From contig CM057228.1 of assembly GCA_029891385.1 (NCBI GenBank), forward strand, positions 55,529,783 through 55,593,782: a DNA stretch of 64,000 nucleotides, written 5' to 3'. The notes beneath the pieces were generated by a model, which did not search any database, had not been told where the DNA came from, and saw only the letters and a program-made list of their open reading frames with translations. Shown in pieces: positions 34,366-45,148 of the stretch. The position numbers and the translations under genes are program-made. The DNA comes from Erythroxylum novogranatense (taxonomy: Eukaryota > Streptophyta > Magnoliopsida > Malpighiales > Erythroxylaceae). The stretch's first letter is position 1. Each line of letters begins with the position of its first letter.

Positions 34366-36831
34366 TTATGCCTTGCCCTCCTTCTTTCCAGATGTAAATC
34401 CCAATTTCCAACTACTCTAACTTTTAGCACACAAATCAGAAAAATACCCACTATACCTCATTGGAAAGCTTATGAAAAGCTCTACAATTCTCAAGAAGAC
34501 CAAAAAATTCAAATCCAACCTTAAGAGTCTCAAATAATCCATCAAACCTTCTGCCTTCACAATTTCCCTCAACACAGGGCAGTACATTTACAATTTCATA
34601 ACTCACTGATTCCTTAGTAATAAATTACCAAACAAATATGGTCAATAAGTTCACAATGTCCTCTACAACTTTCATGAACAACCCAAAATCAAATTCTATT
34701 GCAAACCAAGTCAATTAATTCATCTAATGTTACTGTCCTGAAATCCTTCACTTTGGGCAGTAATCTTACAAGAAGCATAACTTCCAGTATATAAGTCAAT
34801 AAAATCAGAACTTTATATCCTTGTAAAGATAACATCATAAACTTCATTTTTCATGAAGCACTCAACACCCAATTCGATCTCTAACAATTTTAAAATTGTT
34901 ATGGAAGTTTCTGTTATCATCAGCCATTCATAACCTAATGTAGGATCAGTTTTTGAAAAATCATATCTCCCAATTCTGACTTCTAAAAATTACATACCAA
35001 ATATCAATTTCAAGATAATCTCTTCCTCTACAACTTTTCAGAAGCTCACTCACACCAATTCAGTCCACATAAAATGTTAAAATTGCCTCAAATCAGTAAA
35101 CTCACAAAATCACACTTAAACTAGGTTTCATCCAAAATGTTCAAAACCAGCCATTAGTAATCAATTCATATCTCCCAATACACAATTCTAAAAATAACAA
35201 GATCAGTAGAAATGGAAAGATAATCAAATATGCTACAACTTCCATGAAGACCATTCTCCCTAATTCCATCTCAATTAATTCATAAAAATCAACAAAACTC
35301 AGATGTCATGGTTGCGGTTACTGTTCACAGGCAATGGAACAGTAACTTTCCATGCAAAATTTCACCCTTCTATCATTGGAATTCAACAACACCTATTTCA
35401 CACTAAATTGAAGCCAACATCCCAAAGTTTAATTGGGCACAAACCTTGCCTCATTTGAATATCTACACAATGAGTTATGATTAAATCGGTGTAATAGGTC
35501 AAAGTAAATTTTCCAGCACTTAAGTCTAAACCATATTCTATGGTTTCTATACCATTCCCACCCCATTTCTAAACCATCAATCATCCCAAGTAATTAAGAA
35601 TTCAACCAATAACTCTTCAATACCATCACCTAAGCATTTTACTAAAATTGGCAGCACCTTACATAATCATTTTTTTTTTGCAAGAGAAATCATCTTGAAT
35701 CATCCAAAATCAAGTTAACAACACATCTTTCAAGCAAGCTTCTTCAAATCATACTCAAACATAACCCAACAATTCAAACTATCTTTTCATAACATTTAAC
35801 CATCATAACTCATAATTAATAAACAATAACCCCTTTAAATGCATCTACTAATCATGATTTATGAACTACATAATCAAAACATCATTAAAACAAACTTAAA
35901 ACCTTACCTACTTAAGCTTCCAATTCCTCTCTTCTTTTCAACTATTTGCCTTAACTATGCCTTTCTAACCATTTCTTCTACCCTCCAACAAGAACTCATC
36001 ATGATGATAAAACAATAAGCATGAAGTAGTTTGGGGAAGGTGAAGAAAAAGCAAAATCAATGAGAATGGAGAAGGAGAAAATCGATGGAGGATAGGCAAA
36101 TGGAAAAGGTGCTTTGGATGAGTTTTCAACCCATCCACTTGCTCTTTTCTTGAATTATTAAGACCAAAACCGATAGACACAAAGAAGGAGCATTAAATGA
36201 AGGTATAAGGTGGCCAAAGGTGATTGGTTTAAAGAAAAGTCAAAATAATATATTATAATCCATCCGGATCAAAACTAACCCAATCAACTCCAATGACCCT
36301 AATTGCACTCCACAATAATATACCCAATAATCTGATTGCCATTGGGTAGCAACTTCGCTACCAAAAATCGAATCGGTTCGCCAATTGGCAATTTATCCGG
36401 TCGAGAATTTCCAATTATTTTTTCGAGAATTAATGAAATTCCTAAAATTATAAAACATGTAACAAGGCACTCCAAATAATTTTTCAATCACGAAAATCAC
36501 CTTTTCTACCCCAAAACATGTTTAGGCTACCACCGCGATTTTGCGGTCGAGAATTTTCTCTGAAAATTTCAAAAATTCTGAAAATCCTTAAAATCGAAAA
36601 CGCTTAACAAAGACACTCGAATAATTTTCAAATCCCATAACCACGTTAATCACAATAAAATACCGTTAGACCCAATTACAGGAATGTCATGAATGCATTT
36701 ACCGTAATTCCATGTACACAATTGATACTGTATCAATCCTATTATGCACTTAACAAGACTAATTATTCCTTACCAATCTCATCCTATGCCAATTTTACTA
36801 TTTTACCCTTCCAGGAGGGTGGGATGTTACA

Positions 36832-36895
36832 CTGTGCCCCTTGATTCATCAGATATGAAATTTCAAGGACGAAATTTTTATAAAGAGGGGTGAAT
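36832..36895 (+). other. Last 64 bp of gypsy internal region with polypurine tract
   Basis: Resumes the gag-only element after the LARD. TTTCAAGGACGAAATTT is the FQGRN-type integrase C-terminal vestige, and AAAGAGGGGTGAAT (36882-36895) is the polypurine tract before the LTR at 36896. Confidence 0.85.
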
Positions 36896-37593
36896 TGTAA
36901 CATCCTGTTACTGTTAGCAAGGACATTATGGCAATATTGGGACCGGTGATAGCTTTCTTGTATTCTTGTTGAGCATGCTCATGGCCTCTAATTATAGAGG
37001 AACTGGTCTCATGCATATGCATATTTATTTATTCATTGGTACATGCATTCATGATTTTCCGGTATTTAATTGTGAATTGGAATTGATTGAATTGATTGGT
37101 TTGAACCGATCAATTATAAACCGATCGAACCGATGGACTGAAATTTGACTAAATTGAAACTTATGTCTATATATATATATATAGCTAAGTTGAAATTTGG
37201 GGAACTTACCTAATGACCTAAGGCAAAATCAATTTCTTCTTTTCCTCCCACGGTGAGTCTTCTCTCCTCGACGGTGTCGTGCGATTTCTCCATTGGTGAG
37301 ATTCGTTGATTTTCTCTTATGGTTTTCCCTCAATGTGTTAGACTAACATGTCTATAGTGATTGGTGAAGGTTAGAAGCTTGGAGAGTGTTTGATCGTGGG
37401 TTTCAAAGGATTTTAGGGTTTACTGGTTTGATTCTTGATTGGTAAGTTTCTATAGTTTAATGTTGTTATTCTTGGTTATTTGAGTATTTTATGGCATTTA
37501 TTGGGTTAGATTTGGTAGTTGGAGTGTTTAATGGAGGTTTTAAGTGTATTAATGGCGGAAGATCGATCGGAGAAGGCGATCGGTCTTCGCGAC

Positions 37594-37823
37594 GTCGCGA
37601 CGAAGCACGAAGTGTTAGGGCTTCGTCGCGACGAGTAATTAGAATTAATTAAACTTATTAGTCGCGACGAGCTCGGGTAGACGTCGCGACGAGAGTGGAT
37701 TGGTACGTCGCGACGAGTGGTTTCCACGTCGCGACGAGCATGGTTTTGTGCGACGCGACGAGCGGCCTCCACGTCGCGACGAGCGAGCGTTCCACGTCGC
37801 GACGAAGGGGAGTAGGTCGCAAC
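37594..37823 (+). repeat. CG-palindrome array in 3' LTR (one extra unit)
   Basis: The same GTCGCGACGAG repeat as 9628-9834, with an additional unit of about 26 bp around 37771-37796 (GCGAGCGTTCCACGTCGCGA). Confidence 0.9.
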
Positions 37824-39408
37824 GAAAGGGGCCAATTTTCTGATTGAATATATATATGTGGGTTTATTGGACATAACTTATGGTGTGGACCTCCGATTGA
37901 GGTGATTCTCAATTTACTGTGAACTAGGGAAAGAGGTCTACCATTAAGAAAAAATTGAGAGTTGGAATTTTATTGAAATGGTACTGATTCTTGAGATTAA
38001 GGTTAATTATGGGTTATAGTGTGATCTAAGTACTGAATTGAGACAATTGGAGTTCTAATTGAGATTTTCTTTGGATAATTTGGTGATGGATATGAAATTG
38101 TTATAGGGTATATGAATTGAGAAAATTGAATCGCATTGAAGATTGAACCAAATCAGTGTTGATCCAATAGAGTGGAAAGTTGAATTTGAGCATAGGATAT
38201 CGAATTTGGGTATTTGCACCGAAAACGTGAATATGCATTGTACATCATTTCTACGAGACATATGCATTCTTGAATTAGTTAATTGAGCAATTAGTAATGG
38301 ACTGTACTTTCTTTGTTATAGAGGCACCGTTGAATTTGTCGTTCCACGGACATTCTTTGAGACTTCGAGCAAGAACTTCGGAAGTTACAGGTGAGTAACC
38401 CAGTTGGTTCCTCAATCCTTGTGTGATAAAATGTGTTGTGATATGTGTGATTAAATTGACAATGTGAGTGATACATGTGTGAAATAAATGTGCTGCAATT
38501 ATGAATAAGTGTTCTGATTGTGAGTGAATGTGAGCATTAGTAAATGTGAATCAGTGTAAAGAGTTATGAGTCAGTTTTCTGATTAAGATAGCGAGTGAAG
38601 TGATATACATGTGCTAGTGACTGTGCAAGTGTGCTCAATGTGAATTACATGAATACTGAAATATATGTGATCGAATTGCATTGCATGACCACTGAAATGT
38701 ATAAGAGTGAATGTATTATTCTTGAAATGTATGTGACTGAATTACGTGCTTTTACTGTATAGGATTGAACAATGTGAATTGTACCGTATGACTGCATGAC
38801 TACTGAAAAGTGTACGATTGGATTGCACGCTTTTCGAATCGAATGGCATCTTTATTACGTGACCTTTGGGGATGAATCTTTGGGCTTTTATAGCCATATC
38901 AGAGCGATTACCGAACACTGTAATACTGGGCTTTTATAGCTGTACACTGAATCACTGAAAACACTGCATTGCACGCATAACTGCATGATCAGATAATGGA
39001 ATGTGACCCAAGTCGCGATTATTACTGACCGGGCCTCGAGCAGGGAGTTATCCTAAACATCAGATGGCGGGCCTAGCCCGAGGGGAGTTATCCTCGAACA
39101 TCGCATCTGTACTGACCGGGCCTAGCCCGAGGGGAGAAATCACGCGCCCCATCGATCACCGATCGAAAGCGCTTGGGCACAACATCGAATAATGGAAAAA
39201 GTCTCATATGCATTGCATACATGAATGACTAAGTTGTGACAATAGCGATTACGTGATGACATGATTTACGTGGTATCGTTATAAACCATCAGAAGCGTGA
39301 TGCAACATCGTAAACATCAGATAATATTGAAATTAGTGTACGATATCGTTAATTGACTAGTAATCTTGTCTTTGTCAGACGCGATACGCGTAATGCATGA
39401 TTTGAGTG

Positions 39409-39446
39409 AACCATCGATGATGGTTTCTCACTGAGTTCGCAAACTC
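39409..39446 (+). other. Paired hairpins in gypsy 3' LTR
   Basis: AACCATC-GAT-GATGGTT and GAGTT-CGCA-AACTC. The loop of the second hairpin differs from that in the 5' LTR (CATA) while the stem is kept. Confidence 0.65.
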
Positions 39447-39831
39447 ACCCAAAATTGCAATATATTTTTCAGGACTGATAGAGTAGACTCTAGCTCGAAC
39501 CCGCCGCATGAAAGTAGCTTTGGAAAGAGACGCGATGGCACACAGGTCGGTCAGCTGGGTTAGCTTTTAAGGATGACTTAGGATAGATGCTTGTATGAGT
39601 TTCCCTTTTTGGTTTTGTTTAGGGAACTGATAGACTTGTCTATTCTGCTACTGGATGACTGTATGAAGACTGATATTGTAAATTTTAATGTACTGATTTC
39701 TGTTATATTGTGATTTAATTACTGCGATGCCATGTGGATATTAGTGAAACTGTTCTGGTAGTGCATCTTATCGTGGGATACGTGTTGGGCATCTCGATGT
39801 GTACCCTGCGGTGAGGGGGCGCTACATGAAA

Positions 39832-39960
39832 GAACCTCTTCTGTTAAAAAAGAACCTCTTCTGTAAAAAAAGAATCTTATAAGTGTAGCATTCCACATTT
39901 TACCCCTAGCCTTAAAAGGTTCTAGGGGTGGTGCAACCACAAGATTCTTACAACTTAAAC
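39832..39960 (-). pseudogene. Continuation of LINE ORF1 (N-terminal side)
   Basis: The minus-strand sequence gives MWNATLIRFFFYRRGSF, resembling the W-NTLVGYF block that precedes the DUF4283 core in plant LINE ORF1. It joins the LINE part at 8927 across the gypsy insertion. The far 5' limit of the LINE is unclear. Confidence 0.5.
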
Positions 39961-40674
39961 AAAGTGAAACATAAGAAAGTTTAATCTACTAATCAGATTC
40001 TCTTATAACTTGTGTCCAGGTATTTCTAGTTACTTCAATTGCAATTAGAGGGTTGGATGGAGCAAGTGAAGAAGATCAAGGTCCAACATTTGGAGATGAA
40101 GAGGAAGGAAAGGGATGGTTTGTGGGGGAAGCTATAGTAACGCAAGACTAAGTTATCATTAACCATTCAATAGATTGCTACTCTTATTCTTAAAAGATCG
40201 AATCTATTAACATACACCTAATCTAATTCCTTTTAAATGCATTTGATGAAACCAATAATGGACTATACCAAAACTAACCAATTAATAATTAAGATCAAAA
40301 AAAATCAAAATCATATAACTAACTAGAAAATAAGGGGAAAAAACAAAACATGTTTTTATGAAAAATAAAAAATGGAACAACACATAAATAAACCTTTCCC
40401 CACACTTGAACTAAACGTTGTCCTCAATTTTACTTTTAAAAAATATTTGTCCTTAATGTTACATGTTAAGTATGAAAAGCAAAAATTCAAAGGACTTCCC
40501 TAAATATAGGCGAAGAGAGAGGCAAAGTGCATTTATAGAGAGGTGGGGTAAGGAGGCGTAAACCACTGTCTATAAAGAAAACCATCAAAATATTCATTAT
40601 GCGACTCAATTTTTTTTCAATCCTATCCATATAAGTTAGAATTTAAGGGTTTATTGAGTGGTAGAAGAAGGGAT
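39961..40674. other. Unassigned AT-rich sequence
   Basis: About 0.7 kb between the LINE relic and the chromovirus. No ORF, RNA gene or clear repeat is recognised. It may include the rest of the LINE 5' region. It is contiguous with 47386 onward in the pre-insertion state. Confidence 0.5.
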
Positions 40675-40679
40675 GCCTT

Positions 40680-41590
40680 TGATACAAATCACCAAGGCAA
40701 TGGAGACTTGAGGATGCCAATGGGTCCAATTACAAGGTCACGCTCCAACAAGCTCGAAGCACAATTTCATATTTATGTACAAGCTTTTGTTTCACAAGAA
40801 CTTCAAGAAGTTTTGTTGAACAAGCTTGGGGAAGAGCTTAGGAAGACGTCTAAGTGTGTGTGCACATTGGAGGCATCAAACCAAGAGGGCTAACACTTAG
40901 CCAATTTTCACAAACACAAGTCTAATCAATGGACTTAGACTTATTTTATCTTATAAAGGGCATGTGGACTTCTTTTAGGCATTTTCATGGGCTGATTTGC
41001 ATTAAGTGTGCATGTGTTTCATTAAAAAAGTCATGTGCATGTTTTATTTTAAGGAACCAAGCTTATAGGCCTAGTTTAAAAGCCCAATTCGCCCCTCTTA
41101 ATTTAGTCTTTTATTTTTGTTGTTTCCTTATCCTATTTGGACTAGGACTAGTCAATTTTAGTTAGTTTTGAAGCTCAAATACATGTGGGATTTGTTCTTG
41201 GGTAGATTTGATTCAAGAAGGCCTTTTTGATATTTTGGGCTTTCTTTAGAATTTTTTAGGTTATCTTTGTTAGGGTTTGCATTGCAAAAGGGTATTTAAA
41301 CCCTTGCTTTAAGCATAAACATGAGTTTTTGAGACATCAATAGAATTAGAAAGCATTCTTCAAGAGAGAATTCAGATTCTGGCTTGTTTTACCTTAAAGA
41401 TTGATTCAACTTATCAAGTAAGTTCTAACTTGTAGCGTTAATTCAATTCCTACAATCTTTATACTCTTTGTTACCAATTCCTTGTTGTTTTGGGGGTGAA
41501 GGATCTTGTTAGATTGATTGAATTTAGGTTTGGGAACAATCATTGAAACGGAGGTGATCTAAACATCGATTCTATGTTGTTGCCGTATCA
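40680..41590 (+). mobile_element. 5' LTR of CRM-like element
   Basis: 911 bp. It contains a frame (to 40892) that repeats the pol C-terminus found in the 3' LTR. It differs from the other LTR by substitutions with no net length change. Confidence 0.93.
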
Positions 41591-41594
41591 TCTT

Positions 41595-41607
41595 TAGTAT
41601 TAGAGCC
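41595..41607 (+). other. Primer-binding site, decayed
   Basis: TAGTATTAGAGCC differs from TGGTATCAGAGCC by G-to-A and C-to-T, both cytosine-deamination type changes. Confidence 0.65.
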
Positions 41608-41684
41608 TAGGTTTTAAATTAAATCTTTATCTTTAATTTTCTGTTTGTTCTTTATTATTATAGTTAGTTCATCATTCAAATTCG

Positions 41685-41826
41685 AAGAAGAAAAAAAGAG
41701 AAAAGAAAGAAAAGAAAGAAAGAAAGACAGAAAAAAAAAAAGAAGAAGAAAATCAAGAAAAGAAAAAGAAAAGAAAAGAAAGAAAGAAAAAAAGAAAGAA
41801 AAGAAAAAAAAGAAGAAGAAGAAAAT
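41685..41826 (+). repeat. Purine-only (GAAAA)n tract in leader
   Basis: A run of almost 140 bp of only A and G apart from a few C/T interruptions. ORFs on both strands across it (lysine/glutamate-rich or phenylalanine/serine-rich) are artefacts. Confidence 0.85.
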
Positions 41827-42651
41827 CAAGATTGTGAATCTTAGTGTGTTTGAGTTGATTTGCTTGCAAGATTCATCAAGAACGAATCTGATCATTCAAG
41901 AACTCTTTAATTTTTGTTTCTTTATTATTCAAGATTCATCAAAAACGAATCTGATCATTCAAGAACTCTTTAATTTCATTTCTTTATCATTCAAGATTCT
42001 TCAAGAATACATCCTTCCTTCATGAAATTCATCAAGACTTGCTTTCTTGCATCAAGAAACAATTTCTTGTTTCAAGATTTACTTTCTTGCACCCAAACGT
42101 GTATCTTTGATATAATTACTTAGCTTTCAATTCTTGAGTTATTGGGGCAGATCTGAATGTTCATGTTAGTTCAGGTTTAGGGTTGAGTTTAATTCCTAGT
42201 TTCATCTTTTCTTGCACTCTTTGGTTGCTTTTCATTGTTTGCTATCCTTTTGCTTCCATTACAATTAAATTGAGTAATCTTGTTTCATATTGCTCAATTG
42301 ACACCAAAAATCATTCACATACGTTTTCTCCATCTAGTATGTGTTTATTTTCGTCTTCCTTATTTTCTTTACATTAAATTGCATCTAGTTTTGTGTTTTT
42401 TTCCTTTCTTTAGGTATTCGTTATTTTCTTTTGAATTAAGTTGCTGTTGTGCTTATTTGGTTGGTAGTGATTGATCTAAACAAGTAAAACTGTGCTAGAA
42501 TCTAAAGTGGTAAAAAGCAAGAGTGTGTAAGCTCATTTGAGGGTAAAAGTCATCTTCTTGAGTGAAACACGAGGGTATCCAATCTGATTAGAGAGAAACA
42601 CGTGAGGGAGTGTATGAGGAGCTATTCTAACGTGTTTTTGCAGGCTTTACA

Positions 42652-43030
42652 TCATGACCAATTCAAAGGACAGTAAAGGTAGTGACAAGGATAAAAAAAA
42701 ATAGTGTGACTGATCAACACACATTCTTTACTTTGGAGGCTATGCAACATCAATTGCAAAGAATTGAGAACATGTCCAGGGATGTCAGTGATAAATTTGG
42801 TAGACAAGACTAAGCCATTAGGAATTTACAAAGGGAGGCTTCAACTAATGGTGCAACAAGGAGGCAATATGCTAGGGAACCAACTCCTGTGCGCTATGAG
42901 TATAATGATCTGGAAGATGAAGAAATTGTGTCTAAGGAGAAAGAAGATGATTTGGCTTCCATGCCTGAGTTGGAAGATTTTTCTGATGTGGAAGTTGAGG
43001 ATGCACCTAGGGGTGAATTACTTGTTATTA
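42652..43030 (+). pseudogene. CRM-like gag, shortened
   Basis: Starts ATGACCAATTCAAAGGACAG at 42653, frameshifts within 50 bp, then gives QHQLQRIEN and, near the end, a Glu/Asp-rich segment PVRYEYNDLEDEEIV followed by SMPELEDFSDVEVEDAPRGE. The capsid core and CCHC knuckle expected between them are absent, so gag is internally deleted. It flows into protease. Confidence 0.65.
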
Positions 43031-43476
43031 GGTGAGTTTTGAATGCTCAAGTGAAGGAAGATGGAATTGAACAAAGGGAAAATATTTTTCATTCTAGATG
43101 CCTAGTGAATGAGAAGATTTGTAGCCTGATCATTGATGTGGGAAGCTGCACTAATGTGGCTAGTACATTGATGGTGGAAAAACTAGGGTTGGAATGCTTG
43201 AAATACCCTAGGTCGTATAGACTACAATGGCTGAATGATATGGGAGAAATCAAGGTAAATAAACAAGTCCTTGTATCTTTCTCCATTGGAAAGTATTATG
43301 ATCAAGTACTTTGTGATGTTGTACCTATGCATGCTAGTCATTTATTGCTCGGTCGACCTTGGCAATATGATAGAAGAGTGTTACATGATGGTTTTAAGAA
43401 TAGGTATTCATTTACTATGGGAGATCATAAATTTGTTCCAGCTCCATTGGCACCAAAAGAGGTATATGAGGACTAA
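43030..43476 (+). pseudogene. Gypsy protease
   Basis: RENIFHSRCLVNEKICSLI, then IDVGSCTNVAS with the active-site block altered (IDGGSCTNV is usual; the frame keeps one Asp), QWLNDMGEIKVNKQVLVSFS, and SHLLLGRPWQYDRRV with the conserved LLGRPW. It ends in a stop at 43474-43476. The following 380 bp up to RT is a Lys/Glu-rich linker with further stops. Confidence 0.85.
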
Positions 43477-43859
43477 ATGCAATTTAAAAAGAGTATGGAG
43501 GCAATGCAACCAAGAAAGGACAAAAAACTTTAAGAAAAGTATGACAATACAAAAATTGAGGGGAAGGTTGAGAACCTTGCAAAAGGGGAGTAGAAATTTA
43601 AATCAAAAGAAAAGAGAGAAAGTGAGGCTGAGAGTGAGAGAAGAAAAGTAGGGAAAGAGGCCTCAAAAGAAATTCAATTAAAAGGCCCAAATGAGAGAGA
43701 GGGTAGAAAGAAACAAAACTTCAATGCAAAAATGAGAGATGTAAGGGTTGCTTGTATAGAAAGGAGATGTTTGTTTGTACTTTTGTACAAACAAACTTAT
43801 TTTAATGAATCTGACCTTGACCCTTGTTTGCCTAGTAGTGTTGTTTCTCTTTTGTAGGA

Positions 43860-44571
43860 GAATGGAGATGGTTTCCCTGAGGAGTTACCTAAGGAGTTGC
43901 CGCCCATTAAAGGAATAGAACATCATATTGACTTCATGCCTGGGGCGCAAATTCCAAATAGACCTGCTTATAGGGCTAATCATGAAGAAAATAAGGAACT
44001 CCAAAAGCAAGTGGAAGAATTGCTACAAAAGGGACACATCAGGGAGAGTCTTGGTCCCTGTGTCGTGCTAGTGATATTGGTTCCAAAGAAGGATGGGAGT
44101 TGGTGCATGTGTGTGGATTGCAGAGCTGTTAACAAGATAACGGTAAAGTATCGCCATTCTATACCTAGATTGGATGATATGATTGATGAATTGCATGGTA
44201 TGTGTTTGTTTACCAAAATTGATCTTATGAGTGGTTACCATCAGATTAGATTGAAAATTGGTGATGAATGGAAAACTGTTTTCAAAACAAAACATAGTCT
44301 ATATGAGTGGCTTATGATGCCTTTTGGCTTAACTAATGCTCCTAGTACATTTATGCGTTTGATAAATCATGTTTTGAGGTCATTTATTGGTAAGTTTATT
44401 GTGGTATATTTTGATGACATATTGATCTATAGCAAAAGCATTAATGAGCATATTGAGCATCTTAGGCTTGTGTTAGATGCACTTAGGGCAGAAAAGTTGC
44501 ATGCTAAGTTAAAGAAGTGTACATTTTGTATGGATTGTGTCATATTTCTTGGTTATGTTTTTTTTTTCTAA
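43860..44571 (+). pseudogene. Gypsy reverse transcriptase
   Basis: Reads [91 protein letters not shown], and [13 protein letters not shown] with the YFDD catalytic pair at 44407-44418. The frame is open from 43897 to 44571. A T-run at about 44558-44569 then shifts the frame into RNase H. The catalytic residues look intact, but the polyprotein around it is broken. Confidence 0.95.
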
Positions 44572-45148
44572 TGGAATTGAGGTGGACCAAGAAAAGGTCA
44601 ACGCAACTAGGGAGTGGCCGAGACCTACAAGTGTTACTCAGGTAAGATCTTTTCATAGACTTGCTAGTTTCTATAGGAGGTTTGTGAAAGATTTTAGTTC
44701 CATTGCAGCTCCATTGACTAAGATTGTTAAAAAGGAGGTAGGATTTAAGTGGGGAGAGGCGCAAGAAATTTCTTTTAACACTTTGAAAGAAAAACTTTGT
44801 TCTGCACCTATTTTGAGTTTACCTTATTTTTCTTCTACTTTTGAGATTGAATGTGATGCCTCTGGGATAGGTACTGATGCTGTTTTGTTACAAAGAAGGC
44901 GTCCTATTGCCTATTTTAGTCAGACATTGAATGGTTCTCAATTGAAGTATTCCACTTATGACAAGGAGCTGTATGCATTGGTAAGAGCTCTACAAACTTG
45001 GCAACATTATCTATGGCCAAAGGAATTCGTGATTCATACTGATCATGAGAGTTTGAAGCATCTTAAGGGCCAAGGTAAGTTGAATAAAAGACATGCTAAG
45101 TGGTTGGAGTTCATAGAGACATTCCCATATGTTGTGAAATACAAGTAA
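44570..45148 (+). pseudogene. Gypsy RT thumb/connection and RNase H
   Basis: In the next frame: [56 protein letters not shown] (RNase H Asp), [18 protein letters not shown] (Glu), [17 protein letters not shown] (Asp), and [21 protein letters not shown] stop at 45146-45148 replaces the codon expected in KQGKEN; the conserved VDALSRRY follows. These residues would remove template RNA from the RNA-DNA hybrid. Confidence 0.93.

Larger units (their letters stand above)
24355..36831 (-). mobile_element. LARD-like non-autonomous gypsy element nested in gag-only element
   Basis: On the minus strand the 5' LTR is 36831-32673 and the 3' LTR is 28555-24355. Each starts TGTAACATCCC and ends in TTACA on its sense strand. 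A primer-binding site and polypurine tract occupy the expected places. A 4-bp CTGT flanks both sides (24351-24354 and 36832-36835); the usual 5-bp duplication is not perfect. LTRs of about 4.2 kb and an internal region of 4.1 kb without any gag or pol fit the LARD class. Only an NFEDEIL-like integrase C-terminal vestige remains, next to the polypurine tract. Confidence 0.88.
32673..36831 (-). mobile_element. 5' LTR of LARD-like element
   Basis: 4159 bp, partner of 24355-28555. It includes hairpins at 33100-33138, GGCTATAAAGCC repeats at about 33510-33600 and a CG array at 34196-34365. The ORFs in it are mirrored in the partner LTR and do not resemble any protein. Confidence 0.9.
36896..39826 (+). 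mobile_element. 3' LTR of gag-only gypsy element
   Basis: 2931 bp, TGTAACATCC...GGGCGCTACA, followed by TSD TGAAA. It has one more CG-repeat unit than the 5' LTR and many small differences at CTG and CG sites. Confidence 0.92.
8923..39831 (+). mobile_element. Gag-only (TR-GAG-like) Ty3/gypsy element split by two nested insertions
   Basis: LTRs at 8928-11830 and 36896-39826 both start TGTAACATCC and end GGGCGCTACA. They are flanked by the perfect 5-bp duplication TGAAA (8923-8927 and 39827-39831). A primer-binding site follows the left LTR and a polypurine tract precedes the right LTR. Without the copia element (13054-22671) and the LARD (24355-36831), the internal region is only about 3 kb. 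It holds gag and a scrap of protease; no RT, RNase H or integrase is seen. It must have depended on a partner's enzymes. The decoded gag resembles that of Tekay/Del-type chromoviruses. Confidence 0.9.

Noticed and set aside
41614..42025. Lys/Glu-rich plus-strand ORF and Phe/Ser-rich minus-strand ORF
   Set aside because: Both are produced by the purine-only tract in the CRM-like element's leader.
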